This document shows, in pieces, positions 8,352 through 17,650 of a stretch of 64,000 nt of DNA. Positions within the stretch are counted from its first letter, which is position 1. Each line of letters starts with the position of its first letter. Position numbers and translations under genes: made by a program. The stretch is from Caballeronia insecticola (GTDB taxonomy: Bacteria > Pseudomonadota > Gammaproteobacteria > Burkholderiales > Burkholderiaceae). The notes under the pieces are model-generated. The model was not told the origin of the DNA. It searched no databases and saw nothing but the letters and a program-made list of their open reading frames with translations. The stretch covers positions 2,949,411 through 3,013,410 of the forward strand of contig NC_021287.1 in the NCBI RefSeq assembly GCF_000402035.1, in the 5' to 3' direction.

Positions 8352-9809
8352 ATGTCGTTGTTTCGCAAGAAAAATGTCGAGCACATGCTGGCCAGTGCGC
8401 GCGGCAGCTCGCTCAAGAAGACGCTCGGCGCTCTCGATCTCACATTCCTCGGCATCGGCGCCATCATCGGTACGGGAATTTTCGTGCTCACCGGAACCGG
8501 CGCCGTGCAGGCGGGTCCGGCGCTCATGGTCGCGTTCGTCATCGCGGCGATCGCGTGCTGCTTCGCCGCCCTGGCCTACGCCGAGTTCTCGTCGACCATT
8601 CCCGTGGCCGGTTCCATCTACACCTATACGTACGCGACGCTCGGCGAACTGGCCGCGTGGATCATCGGCTGGGATTTGATGCTCGAGTACGGGCTCGCGA
8701 GCTCCGCCGTGTCGGTCGGCTGGTCGGGCTATCTGCAATCGCTGCTGTCGGGCTTCGGCATTTCGCTGCCGACCGTGCTCTCGGCCGCACCCGGCGCGCT
8801 GCCCGGCCATGTCACCTGGTTCAACCTGCCCGCCTTCCTCGTGATGATGGCGATCACGGCGCTGCTTTCCGCCGGCGTGAAAGAATCGACGCGCGTGAAC
8901 AACATCATGGTCGCGATCAAGGTGACGGTCGTGGTGCTGGTGATCGCGGTGGGCGTGTTCCACGTCAAGCCGGCGAATTGGCATCCGTTCATGCCGAACG
9001 GCTGGTCCGGCGTCTTCGGCGCGGCGGCCGTGATGTTCTTCGCGTTCATCGGCTTCGATTCGGTGTCGTCGGCGGCGGAGGAAGTGAAGAATCCGAAGCG
9101 CGATTTGCCGATCGGCATCATCTCGTCGCTCGCGGTGTGCACGGTGCTGTACGTGGCGGTGGCTGCGGTCGTGACGGGCATCGTGCCGTCGGCGCAGTTC
9201 GCGAACAATCCGCATCCGGTGTCGTTCGCGCTGCAGATGGCCGGGCAAAACTGGGTCGCGGGCTTCATCGATCTCGGCGCGGTGCTCGGCATGCTCACCG
9301 TGATTCTCGTGATGAGCTACGGCCAGACGCGCATCATCTACGCGATGTCGCGCGACGGCCTGCTGCCCGCGCGGCTCTCGAAAGTGCATCCGCGCTTTGC
9401 GACGCCCTTCTTCACGACCTGGCTCGTCGGCATTTTCTTCGGGCTGATCGGCGCGCTCGTGCCGCTCAATGTGCTGGCCGAGTTGATCAACATCGGCACG
9501 CTCGCCGCTTTCTCGATGGTGTCCATCGCCGTGCTGATCCTGCGCCGCACGCATCCGGACCTGCCGCGCGCGTTCCGCTGCCCGGGCGTGCCGGTCGTGC
9601 CGATTCTCGCGGTGGCGTCGTGCCTGTTCCTGATGGCCAATCTTCAGGCGATGACGTGGATCGCGTTCGCCATCTGGCTGGTGATCGGCCTGGCGATCTA
9701 CTTCGTGTACTCGCGCCGTCACTCGGTGCTCGGGCGGCCGGCGGCCGATCCCGCGCATGCTCAGGCGGCCACGGCCACGCCCGCGAAGCGCGAGACCGTG
9801 ACGCACTGA
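8352..9809 (+). CDS. APC-family amino acid permease, cationic amino acid transporter type
   Basis: The 485-residue protein has about twelve predicted membrane helices. It begins with a cytoplasmic MSLFRKKNVEHML segment, typical of the YfnA/CAT branch, then the substrate-binding loop IGIGAIIGTGIF-like stretch in the first helix (GIGAIIGTGIFVLTG). FIGFDSVSSAAEE in the middle is another family mark. It should import amino acids with protons across the inner membrane; the exact substrate is not readable. The ATG at 8352 has AGAAGGAGA upstream; an upstream in-frame extension lacks support. Confidence 0.9.
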   Translation: MSLFRKKNVEHMLASARGSSLKKTLGALDLTFLGIGAIIGTGIFVLTGTGAVQAGPALMVAFVIAAIACCFAALAYAEFSSTIPVAGSIYTYTYATLGELAAWIIGWDLMLEYGLASSAVSVGWSGYLQSLLSGFGISLPTVLSAAPGALPGHVTWFNLPAFLVMMAITALLSAGVKESTRVNNIMVAIKVTVVVLVIAVGVFHVKPANWHPFMPNGWSGVFGAAAVMFFAFIGFDSVSSAAEEVKNPKRDLPIGIISSLAVCTVLYVAVAAVVTGIVPSAQFANNPHPVSFALQMAGQNWVAGFIDLGAVLGMLTVILVMSYGQTRIIYAMSRDGLLPARLSKVHPRFATPFFTTWLVGIFFGLIGALVPLNVLAELINIGTLAAFSMVSIAVLILRRTHPDLPRAFRCPGVPVVPILAVASCLFLMANLQAMTWIAFAIWLVIGLAIYFVYSRRHSVLGRPAADPAHAQAATATPAKRETVTH

Positions 9810-9836
9810 GCGACATCGACGCCTGATCGACTCGCC

Positions 9837-9867
9837 GCAAAGCGCCGCCCTTGAGGCGGCGCTTTGC
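9837..9867 (+). terminator. Terminator hairpin after the permease gene
   Basis: Thirteen-base perfect stem GCAAAGCGCCGCC/GGCGGCGCTTTGC with loop CTTGA; only a weak T tract follows. Confidence 0.75.
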
Positions 9868-10056
9868 ATTGGCACGAAGCACGCGCGGCCATGGAACCCA
9901 CGATTCGGACGGGCGTTCGCGCGGATGGCGACACCCGCCGATTTGTGTTTTACTCATCGTCACAATCACAACACCCAACCCAGCTGAACGCTCACGGCGG
10001 CAGTAAGGCAGGTGCAACGGCGTGAAGCTGGTCCGTCCTCACATGGAGACAGTGAA

Positions 10057-10533
10057 ATGGCGCTCAGCATCAGCCTGACGGTCAACGGCAAACCCGTGAC
10101 CGCCAGCGTCGAACCGCATCTTCTGCTCGTCCAGTTTCTGCGCGATCAATTGCGACTCACCGGCACGCATATCGGCTGCGACACCGCTCAGTGCGGCGCG
10201 TGCACCGTCCATCTCGACGGCCGCGCGATCAAGTCGTGCAACATCCTCGCCGCGCAGGCGGACGGCATGACGGTGACGACCATCGAAGGCATGGCGCATG
10301 ACGGCCAGCTTCATCCGATGCAGGCGGCGTTCAAGGAATGTCACGGCCTGCAATGCGGTTTCTGCACGCCCGGGATGGTGATGAGCGCGAGCGCCCTTGC
10401 CGCGCAGTCGCCGGAACTCTCCGAGGAAGAGGTCCGCGAACAGCTCGACGGCAATCTCTGCCGCTGTACGGGCTATCACAACATCGTCAAGGCGGTCCTC
10501 GAAGGCGCAAGGAACATGAAGGCCGGCGCCTGA
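10057..10533 (+). CDS. coxS: Molybdo-flavoprotein small subunit, [2Fe-2S] (CoxS/XdhA-like)
   Basis: The 158-residue subunit carries two [2Fe-2S] clusters. The plant-type cluster ligands are C41, C46, C49 and C61 (CDTAQCGAC then KSCN) and the second cluster ligands are C100, C103, C135 and C137 ([10 protein letters not shown] then CRCTGYHNI). It shuttles electrons from the molybdenum site to FAD. It is the first gene of a seven-gene cluster for a xanthine-oxidase-family hydroxylase. The ATG at 10057 begins the beta-grasp domain; the further upstream in-frame ATG lacks a homologous extension. Confidence 0.92.
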   Translation: MALSISLTVNGKPVTASVEPHLLLVQFLRDQLRLTGTHIGCDTAQCGACTVHLDGRAIKSCNILAAQADGMTVTTIEGMAHDGQLHPMQAAFKECHGLQCGFCTPGMVMSASALAAQSPELSEEEVREQLDGNLCRCTGYHNIVKAVLEGARNMKAGA

Positions 10534-10590
10534 GCCGCCCGATCTTCCTCTCTCAAACGATGAATCGCGCCTTTCAACGAGGAGACCGCG

Positions 10591-12975
10591 ATGAATGCCC
10601 CTGAGCAACAGAAATTGATCGGTGCCGGCGTCAAACGAAAGGAAGACTATCGCTTCCTGACGGGCGCGGGCCAGTACACGGACGACGTCGTCCTGCCGCA
10701 GCAAAGCTACGGCGTGTTCCTGCGTTCGCCGCACGCGCACGCGAAGATCAAGCGCATCGATATCGAAGCGGCGAAGGCGTCGCCGGGCGTGATCGGCATC
10801 TTCACCGGCCGCGACATGGCGGGCGAGAACGTCGGCGGCCTGCCGTGCGGCTGGCTGATCCACAGCACCGACGGCTCGCCGATGCACGAGCCGCCGCATC
10901 CCGTCATCGCGAACGAAAAGGTGCTGCATGTGGGCGATCAGGTGGCGCTCGTCGTCGCGGAATCGGTGAAAGAGGCGAAGGACGCGCTCGAACTGATCGA
11001 AGTCGATTACGACGTGCTGCCCGCCGTGGTCGATACCGGAAGCGCATCGAATGCGGGTCAGCCGCTCGTGCACGACAGCGTGCCGAACAACGTCTGCTAC
11101 AACTGGGGCCACGGCGACAAAGCCAAGACCGAAGCCGCGTTCGCGCAGGCCGCGCACGTGACGACGCTCGATATCGTGAACCAGCGCCTCGTGCCGAACG
11201 CGATCGAACCGCGCGCCGTCAACGCGAGCTACGCGAGGCACGACGACAGCTACACGGTCTACGTCGCGAATCAGAATCCGCACGTCGAGCGCCTGCTGAT
11301 GGCGGCGTTCGTGCTGCAACTGCCGGAATCGAAACTGCGCGTGATCGCGCCGGACGTCGGCGGCGGCTTCGGCTCGAAAATTTTCCTGTATCCCGAAGAT
11401 GTCGCGCTGACGTGGGCATCGAAGAAAGTCGGGCGGCCGATCAAGTGGACCGCCGAGCGTTCCGAAGCATTCCTCTCCGATGCGCACGGCCGCGATCACG
11501 TGACCAAAGCCGAACTCGCGCTCGACAAAGACGGCAAGTTCATCGCCATGCGCGTGCACACGACGGCGAACATGGGCGCGTATCTGTCGACGTTCGCATC
11601 GTCGATTCCGACCGTGCTCTACGCGACGCTGCTCGCCGGCCAGTACACGACGCCCGCCATCTACGCCGAGGTCAAGGCGGTGTTCACGAACACGGTGCCC
11701 GTCGATGCGTATCGCGGCGCGGGCCGTCCGGAAGCCACTTACGTGGTCGAGCGTCTGGTCGAAACGGCGGCGCGCGAGCTGAACATCGATCCGGTCGAGC
11801 TGCGGCGGCGCAACTTCATCCGCGAGTTTCCGTATGCGACGCCCGTCGGCCTGACCTACGACACCGGCGATTACGACGCATGTCTCGACCGCGCGCTCGA
11901 ACTCGCGGACGTGAAGGGCTTCGCCGCACGCAAGGACGAGTCGAAGCGGCGCGGCAAGCTGCGCGGCCTCGGCTATTCGTGCTACATCGAAGCGTGCGGG
12001 CTCGCGCCGTCGAACGTCGCGGGTGCGCTGGGCGCGCGCGCGGGCCTGTTCGAAGCGGGCGAAGTGCGCGTGCATCCGACCGGCTCGGTCACGGTCTTCA
12101 CCGGCTCGCACAGTCACGGACAAGGGCACGAAACGACTTTCGCGCAGGTCGTCGCGGACCGGCTTGGCGTGGCGATCGACAACGTCGAGATCATCCACGG
12201 CGATACCGGACGCATTCCGTTCGGCATGGGCACTTACGGCTCGCGTTCGATCTCTGTCGGCGGCTCGGCGATCATGAAGGCGCTCGACAAGGTCGAAGCG
12301 AAGGCGAAGAAAATCGCCGCGCATCTGCTGGAGGCCGCGGCGGAAGACATCGAGTTCAAGAACGGCGTGTTCCGCGTGGCGGGCACGGATCGCACGAAGA
12401 CTTTCGTCGATGTCTCGCTCGCCGCGTACGTGCCGCACAACTTCCCGCTCGATCAGATGGAGCCGGGCCTCAACGAAAACGCGTTCTACGATCCGACCAA
12501 CTTCACGTATCCGTCCGGCGCGTACGTGTGCGAGGTCGAAGTGGATCAGGACACCGGCGAGACGCGCATCCAGAAGTTCACCGCGGTGGACGACTTCGGC
12601 AACGTGATCAATCCGATGATCGTCGAAGGACAGGTGCATGGCGGGCTGGGGCAGGGCATCGGCCAGGCGATGCTGGAACGCTGCGTCTACGACAACAGCA
12701 CCTGCCAGTTGCTCTCCGGCTCGTTCATGGACTACGCGATGCCGCACGCGATCGACCTGCCGAACTTCACCGTGGAAACCGCGAAGGGCACGCCGTGCAC
12801 GCACAATCCGCTCGGCGTGAAGGGCTGCGGCGAGGCGGGCGCGATCGGTTCGCCGCCTGCCGTGATCAACGCGATTCTGGATGCGCTTGCGCCGCTCGGC
12901 GTGAAGGATCTGCAGATGCCCGCCACGCCGCATCGCGTATGGACCGCGATGCGCAACGCTGCTCAAAACGCCTGA
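10591..12975 (+). CDS. coxL: Molybdopterin-binding large subunit, form-II CoxL-like
   Basis: The 794-residue catalytic subunit binds molybdopterin cytosine dinucleotide. The N-terminal part ([15 protein letters not shown] to about 125) is the hammerhead domain, the rest the Mo-binding domain, with GGGFGSK near 255, E748 in [10 protein letters not shown] as the conserved catalytic base and a C-terminal HNPLGVKG segment. The active-site loop at 373-379 reads AYRGAGR. True CO dehydrogenases (form I) have AYxCSFR there, so this form-II enzyme likely oxidises another small substrate; which one is unknown. A 57-base gap with AACGAGGAG ribosome-binding site separates it from coxS. Confidence 0.9.
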   Translation: MNAPEQQKLIGAGVKRKEDYRFLTGAGQYTDDVVLPQQSYGVFLRSPHAHAKIKRIDIEAAKASPGVIGIFTGRDMAGENVGGLPCGWLIHSTDGSPMHEPPHPVIANEKVLHVGDQVALVVAESVKEAKDALELIEVDYDVLPAVVDTGSASNAGQPLVHDSVPNNVCYNWGHGDKAKTEAAFAQAAHVTTLDIVNQRLVPNAIEPRAVNASYARHDDSYTVYVANQNPHVERLLMAAFVLQLPESKLRVIAPDVGGGFGSKIFLYPEDVALTWASKKVGRPIKWTAERSEAFLSDAHGRDHVTKAELALDKDGKFIAMRVHTTANMGAYLSTFASSIPTVLYATLLAGQYTTPAIYAEVKAVFTNTVPVDAYRGAGRPEATYVVERLVETAARELNIDPVELRRRNFIREFPYATPVGLTYDTGDYDACLDRALELADVKGFAARKDESKRRGKLRGLGYSCYIEACGLAPSNVAGALGARAGLFEAGEVRVHPTGSVTVFTGSHSHGQGHETTFAQVVADRLGVAIDNVEIIHGDTGRIPFGMGTYGSRSISVGGSAIMKALDKVEAKAKKIAAHLLEAAAEDIEFKNGVFRVAGTDRTKTFVDVSLAAYVPHNFPLDQMEPGLNENAFYDPTNFTYPSGAYVCEVEVDQDTGETRIQKFTAVDDFGNVINPMIVEGQVHGGLGQGIGQAMLERCVYDNSTCQLLSGSFMDYAMPHAIDLPNFTVETAKGTPCTHNPLGVKGCGEAGAIGSPPAVINAILDALAPLGVKDLQMPATPHRVWTAMRNAAQNA

Positions 12976-12985
12976 GGAGCCCGAC

Positions 12986-13792
12986 ATGTATTCATTCGAT
13001 TATCAAAGGGCCGACGAAGCGAAAGCGGCAGTCGCGGCGCTGAGCACGAACGGCGACGCCAAGTTTCTTGCCGGCGGCCAAAGCCTCTTGCCGACGATGC
13101 GCCTGCGTCTCGCGCAGCCATCGGCGCTGATTGACGTGACGCGCATCGCGTCGATGAAAACCATCACGCTCGACGGCGGCAAGCTCACCATCGGCGGCGC
13201 GATGTGCCACGCCGAAGTCGCCGCGAACGCCGATGTAAAGCGCGCGCTGCCGGGTCTCGCCGATCTCGCGGGCCGCATCGGCGACCGGCAGGTGCGGGAG
13301 CGCGGCACGATCGGCGGCTCGCTCGCCAACGACGATCCGGCGGCGTGCTATCCGTCCGCCGTGCTCGCGTTGAACGCGACTGTCGTGACGGACCGGCGGC
13401 GCATCGCGGCGGACGACTTCTTCATCGACATGTATCAGACCGCGCTCGAACCCGACGAGCTGATCACGGCGGTCGAGTTTCCGCTCGCCGAACGCGCGGC
13501 GTACGAGAAGTTTCGCAATCCGGCGTCGCACTTCGCGCTCGTCGGCGTGTTCGTCGCGAAGTTCGGTGACGGCGTGCGCGTCGGCGTGACGGGCGCAGCG
13601 TCGTCGGTATTTCGTTCGGCCGAGCTGGAGGCGGCATTGTCGAAGGACTTTTCGGTGGCGTCGGCGCGCGGCGTGACGATTCTGCCCGACGAACTCAACG
13701 ACGACATGCACGCCAGCGCCGACTATCGCGCGCATCTGATTCCGGTGCTCGCGGGCCGCGCGGTCGAACGCGCGCTGTCGTTTCCGGCGTGA
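12986..13792 (+). CDS. coxM: FAD-binding medium subunit (CoxM-like)
   Basis: This 268-residue protein is the flavoprotein subunit that passes electrons from the iron-sulphur clusters to the acceptor. FAD-binding marks are LAGGQSLLPTMRLRL (near residue 32) and TIGGSLANDDPAACYPS (near 109), plus the C-terminal CO_deh_flav_C domain from about residue 175. It starts ten bases after coxL with a TGAGGAG ribosome-binding site. The stop codon TGA overlaps the next start codon by one base, which indicates translational coupling. Confidence 0.92.
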   Translation: MYSFDYQRADEAKAAVAALSTNGDAKFLAGGQSLLPTMRLRLAQPSALIDVTRIASMKTITLDGGKLTIGGAMCHAEVAANADVKRALPGLADLAGRIGDRQVRERGTIGGSLANDDPAACYPSAVLALNATVVTDRRRIAADDFFIDMYQTALEPDELITAVEFPLAERAAYEKFRNPASHFALVGVFVAKFGDGVRVGVTGAASSVFRSAELEAALSKDFSVASARGVTILPDELNDDMHASADYRAHLIPVLAGRAVERALSFPA

Positions 13793-14685
13793 TGCTGGGC
13801 GAGCCCGCTTCCATCGACGAGACGCTCGCGCGCCTGCGCGAGCATCGCTACTTCGCGAACCGCGAGCTCGCGACGGCGCTTTTTCTCGCGCTGAAGATGC
13901 AGCGCCCGCTGTTTCTCGAAGGCGAGCCGGGCGTCGGCAAGACGGAACTTGCGAAGGCGGCGGCGGGGCTGTGCGGCACGACGCTGTTGCGCCTGCAATG
14001 CTACGAAGGTCTCGACACGGCGAGCGCGCTCTACGAGTGGGACTATCCGCGGCAGATCATGGCGCTGCGGCTCGCGGAAGCGTCGGGCGAGACGCCGTCG
14101 AACGATTCGCTGTATCGCAGCGAGTTTCTGCTGAAGCGGCCGTTGCTGCAGGCGTTGCTGCCCGATCCCGCGAATCCCGACGCGCGCCGCGTGCTGCTGA
14201 TCGACGAAATCGATCGCGCCGACGAGCCGTTCGAAGCGTTTCTGCTCGAACTGCTGTCGGATTTTCAGGTGTCGATTCCGGAGTACGGCACGGTGCGCGC
14301 GCAGGTGCCGCCGCTCGTCGTGATGACGTCGAACCGCACGCGCGAAGTGCACGATGCGCTGAAGCGCCGCTGTCTCTACCAGTGGATCGGCTATCCTGCG
14401 CGCGACGTCGAACTGGAGATCGTCGCGGCGCGCGCGCCCGAGGCGGGGCAGGCGCTGCAGGCGCGCGCTGTCGCGTTCGTGCACGAACTGCGAACGATGG
14501 ATCTGTTCAAGGCGCCGGGCGTCGCGGAGACGATCGACTGGTGCCGCGCGCTCGCGGCGCTGTCGGTGACGGAGCTCGATCCGCAGTCGGTGCATGACAC
14601 GCTCGGCGTGCTGCTCAAGTATCAGGACGACCTCGCGCGCATGGACGCCGATACGCTCGCACGCTGTCTCGCGGCGACGCCATGA
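13792..14685 (+). CDS. coxD: MoxR-type AAA+ ATPase (CoxD-like)
   Basis: The 297-residue ATPase has Walker A EGEPGVGKTELAK near residue 42, Walker B VLLIDEIDRADE near 135 and a C-terminal helical lid. In Oligotropha the homologue CoxD works with CoxE to finish the active-site metal cluster of CO dehydrogenase; here a similar maturation role is inferred from position. The ATG at 13792 shares its A with the stop codon of coxM; a GTG one codon earlier is possible. It overlaps coxE by four bases (ATGA). Confidence 0.88.
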   Translation: MLGEPASIDETLARLREHRYFANRELATALFLALKMQRPLFLEGEPGVGKTELAKAAAGLCGTTLLRLQCYEGLDTASALYEWDYPRQIMALRLAEASGETPSNDSLYRSEFLLKRPLLQALLPDPANPDARRVLLIDEIDRADEPFEAFLLELLSDFQVSIPEYGTVRAQVPPLVVMTSNRTREVHDALKRRCLYQWIGYPARDVELEIVAARAPEAGQALQARAVAFVHELRTMDLFKAPGVAETIDWCRALAALSVTELDPQSVHDTLGVLLKYQDDLARMDADTLARCLAATP

Positions 14686-15872
14686 AACTGGAACCGCTCG
14701 CGCGCAACGTCGTGCATTTCGTGAGGCTGTTGCGCGGCGCGGGGCTCGGCATGTCGCCGGCACATGCTGTCGATGCGCTCGATGCGCTGCGCTTCGTCGA
14801 TCTGAGCCGCCGCGACGATGTGCGCGCGACGCTCGCCTGCCTGCTCGTCCACGCGAGCGACGAGCGCGATATCTTCGACGCCGCATTCGATCTTTTCTGG
14901 CGCGATCCCGACTGGGAAGGCAAGCTGCGCGCGCTGTTGCTGCCGAAAGTGACGAACGGCATGCCGCCGCCGAAACGCAACAACCGTCTCGCCGATGCAC
15001 TCGCCGCGCGCACCGCCGCACCGAAAGCGCCGCCGCCGGAAGCGAAGCCCGAGGCGACCCATGCGCGCATCACGTTCAGCTCGCAGGAGCGCCTGAGTCA
15101 TCGCGATTTCGACACGCTCAACGCCGACGAATGGCGCACGCTGCGGCATCAGATTCGCGCGCATCGGCTGCCGCTCGCGACCGAGCCGACGCGCCGTCTG
15201 AAGGCGGCATCGCGCGGCACGCACGCGGACCTGAGGGCGAGCGCGCGCCACGCGGTGCGTTCGGGCGGCGACTGGACCGTGTGGAAATATCGCGCGGCGG
15301 TGGAGCGCAGGCCGCCGCTCGTGCTGCTGCTCGACATTTCCGGCTCGATGAGCGCCTACTCGCGCGCCGTGCTGTATTTCTGCCACGCGCTGTTGCAGTC
15401 GCGCGAACGTCTGCAAGTGTTTCTGTTCGGCACGCGGCTCACGAATGCGACGCGCGCGTTGCGCGAACGCGATCCCGATGTCGCGATTGCATCGCTCGGG
15501 CAGAGCGTGGCGGACTGGTCGGGCGGCACGCGCATCGGTGCGGCGCTCGCGGAGTTCAACCGGCGCTGGGCGCGCCGCGTGCTGAGCGGCCGGGCGACCG
15601 TGCTGCTCGTCACCGACGGCCTCGATCACGAAGCCATCGACGTGCTCGACGCCGAGATGCAAAGGCTCAGACGCTTTGCGCATCGGCTGGTGTGGCTCAA
15701 TCCGCTGTTGCGTTTCCCCGATTTCACGCCGCGCGCGCGAGGCGTGCGCGCGATCCTGCCGCACGTCGATGCGATGCTCGCGGCCCATAACCTCGACAGC
15801 CTCGGGGCGGTCGGCCGGGAGCTTGCCGCCTTGTCGCAACACACGCCCTTTGGAGGCCCGCGATGGAACTGA
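14682..15872 (+). CDS. coxE: VWA-domain protein (CoxE-like)
   Basis: The 396-residue protein has a helical N-terminal half and a von Willebrand A domain in the C-terminal half, with the metal-ion-dependent adhesion motif in LLLDISGSMSAYS (about residue 210) and LVTDGLDHEAID later. MoxR and VWA proteins pair as a chaperone-like ATPase and metal-binding adaptor; CoxD/CoxE act in maturation of molybdenum hydroxylases. Start ATG overlaps the coxD stop by four bases and its end overlaps coxG by ten bases, so all are one transcript. Confidence 0.88.
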   Translation: MKLEPLARNVVHFVRLLRGAGLGMSPAHAVDALDALRFVDLSRRDDVRATLACLLVHASDERDIFDAAFDLFWRDPDWEGKLRALLLPKVTNGMPPPKRNNRLADALAARTAAPKAPPPEAKPEATHARITFSSQERLSHRDFDTLNADEWRTLRHQIRAHRLPLATEPTRRLKAASRGTHADLRASARHAVRSGGDWTVWKYRAAVERRPPLVLLLDISGSMSAYSRAVLYFCHALLQSRERLQVFLFGTRLTNATRALRERDPDVAIASLGQSVADWSGGTRIGAALAEFNRRWARRVLSGRATVLLVTDGLDHEAIDVLDAEMQRLRRFAHRLVWLNPLLRFPDFTPRARGVRAILPHVDAMLAAHNLDSLGAVGRELAALSQHTPFGGPRWN

Positions 15873-16423
15873 CCGAAACCCACGTCTTGCCCGTGCCGCA
15901 GTCGCGCGCATGGGAAGCGCTCAACGACACGGCGATCCTGAAGGCCTGCATTCCGGGCTGCGACAGCATCGACGCGGACGGCGAGAACGCCTACAACGTC
16001 ACGATGACGGCCGCGGTCGGCCCGGTGAAAGCGCGCTTCAAGGGACGCATGGAACTCACCGAAATCGACGCGCCGCATACCTATACGATCGTGTTCGAAG
16101 GGCAGGGCGGCGCGGCCGGTTTCAGCAAGGGCAGCGCGACGGTGAACCTCGAACCCGGCGACGAGCCGGACACGACGAAGCTCGCCTACAGCGCGAACGC
16201 GCAGGTCGGCGGCAAACTTGCACAAATCGGCTCCCGGCTGGTCGACGGCGCGGCGCGTAAAATTGCGGCAGAGTTTTTCAAGCGATTTGGCGCTCAATTG
16301 CAGGGCGGACAGCAATCGCAGGACGACGCCGCCGCCGCTGAAACCGGCGAAGACGTGCAGGAAGCGCAGGAAGCGCAGGAAAAGGGAAAGAAATCATGGA
16401 CAGCGTGGATCTCGAAGTCCTGA
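15863..16423 (+). CDS. coxG: CoxG-like SRPBCC family protein
   Basis: The 186-residue protein starts with the CoxG signature TETHVLPVPQSRAWEALND and contains the hydrophobic-pocket SRPBCC fold to about residue 145 (TEIDAPHTYTIVFEGQG, LAYSANAQVGGKLAQIG, GAARKIAAEFF). The tail is acidic and low-complexity (glutamate/alanine/glutamine repeats) with a final lysine-rich segment. CoxG homologues are reported to help anchor molybdenum hydroxylases to the membrane or bind quinone; this role is by analogy. It overlaps genes on both sides. Confidence 0.88.
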   Translation: MELTETHVLPVPQSRAWEALNDTAILKACIPGCDSIDADGENAYNVTMTAAVGPVKARFKGRMELTEIDAPHTYTIVFEGQGGAAGFSKGSATVNLEPGDEPDTTKLAYSANAQVGGKLAQIGSRLVDGAARKIAAEFFKRFGAQLQGGQQSQDDAAAAETGEDVQEAQEAQEKGKKSWTAWISKS

Positions 16424-17415
16424 AACACAGCGCGCGATGGCTCGAAGACGGGCATCGCGCATTGCTCGTGACGGTAGTGAAGACGTGGGGCTCGTCGCCG
16501 CGGCCCGAGGGCGCGATGCTCGCCGTGCGCGACGACGGACACGTGATGGGCTCGGTGTCGGGCGGCTGCATCGAAGACGATCTGATCGACCGCGTGCGGC
16601 AGCGGGGCATCGAGCAGACGAAGCCCGAAGCGGTGAAATACGGCATCAGCGCCGAAGAGGCGCATCGCTTCGGCCTGCCGTGCGGCGGCACGATCCAGCT
16701 CGTGCTGGAGCCGTTGACGGCCGCAAGCGGCATCGCGGAACTGTGCGCGGCGGTGGAGAGCGGCAAGCTCGTCGCGCGCACGCTCGACATGGCGACGGGC
16801 GCGGCGCATCTCGAACCCGCACAGGCCACCGACGGCGTGCTCTTCGACGAAGCGCGGCTCCTCACGATCCACGGCCCGCGTTATCGCATGCTCGTGATCG
16901 GCGCGGGGCAGTTGTCGCGGTATCTGTGCAGCATTGCCGTCGGGCTCGATTATCAGGTGACGGTGTGCGATCCGCGCGTGGAATACACCGACGAGTGGGA
17001 CGTGCCCGGCACGACGATCGTGCGCACCATGCCCGACGACACCGTCATGGACATGAAGCTCGACGAGCGCTGCGCCGTGATCGCGCTCACGCACGATCCG
17101 AAGCTCGACGATCTCGCGCTCATGGAAGCGCTGAAGACGCCGGCGTTTTACGTCGGCGCGCTCGGTTCGCGGCGCAACAACGCGGCGCGGCGCGAGCGTC
17201 TCAAGGAGTTCGATCTCAGCGATGCCGAACTCGCGCGGCTGCACGGGCCGGTGGGTATCTACATCGGCAGCCGGACGCCGCCGGAAATCGCGGTTTCGAT
17301 TCTCGCGGAAGTGACGGCGGCTAAGAACGGCGTGTCGCTGCCGGAACTGCTGCAGGTCGAAGGCGCGAAGGCGGCGCGGGAAATCGCGGGAACGGGCGAA
17401 GTGTGCGGCGTTTGA
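16396..17415 (+). CDS. XdhC/CoxF family maturation factor
   Basis: The 339-residue protein has the XdhC N-terminal domain (SSPRPEGAMLAV, then GSVSGGCIEDDL) and a C-terminal Rossmann domain (RMLVIGAGQLSRYLCS and VGALGSRRNNAARRE). XdhC proteins bind and protect the molybdenum cofactor, assist its sulphuration and insert it into the large subunit. As the last gene of the cox-like cluster, overlapping coxG by 28 bases, it should serve this enzyme. It corresponds to CoxF/CoxI in Oligotropha naming; which one cannot be decided here. Confidence 0.88.
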   Translation: MDSVDLEVLKHSARWLEDGHRALLVTVVKTWGSSPRPEGAMLAVRDDGHVMGSVSGGCIEDDLIDRVRQRGIEQTKPEAVKYGISAEEAHRFGLPCGGTIQLVLEPLTAASGIAELCAAVESGKLVARTLDMATGAAHLEPAQATDGVLFDEARLLTIHGPRYRMLVIGAGQLSRYLCSIAVGLDYQVTVCDPRVEYTDEWDVPGTTIVRTMPDDTVMDMKLDERCAVIALTHDPKLDDLALMEALKTPAFYVGALGSRRNNAARRERLKEFDLSDAELARLHGPVGIYIGSRTPPEIAVSILAEVTAAKNGVSLPELLQVEGAKAAREIAGTGEVCGV

Positions 17416-17442
17416 ACGCGATCGGCAGACAACGCGTGGCTA

Positions 17443-17464
17443 TATAATAATCGTTCTCATTTGC
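17443..17464 (+). promoter_or_regulatory. Fur-box-like operator upstream of a PepSY protein gene
   Basis: The sequence ATAATAATCGTTCTCATTTG reads on the other strand as AATGAGAACGATTATTAT, close to the Fur consensus of alternating GATAAT units. Its position about 190 bases before the PepSY gene start suggests iron-regulated transcription. Confidence 0.65.
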
Positions 17465-17650
17465 GTGGCCGCTGCGATCGATGTCCGATCGACGTGCGGC
17501 TGACGCGAAGCCCATCTCGTTCAATCGAAGCTTCATCGAATGCCCGGCAAATTCCTGACCGGCGGCGACCGGCGTGCGTCCGCACGCGCTACTAAAGCCG
17601 CCGACGCCGACGCGCGCTCACCCGTGCAGAGTCGTCACACGAACCGTCAC

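Noticed and set aside
8199..9875. A 558-codon minus-strand frame opposite the amino-acid permease
   Set aside because: Arg/His/Asp-rich shadow of the permease codons, with no ribosome-binding site and no family match.
10591..12975. True aerobic CO dehydrogenase
   Set aside because: The active-site loop reads AYRGAGR instead of the form-I AYxCSFR, so CO oxidation should not be assumed.
10039..12987. A very long minus-strand frame (about 980 codons) opposite coxL
   Set aside because: It is composed of arginine, histidine and valine-rich sequence without domain character, as expected for the antisense of a strongly biased GC-rich gene.
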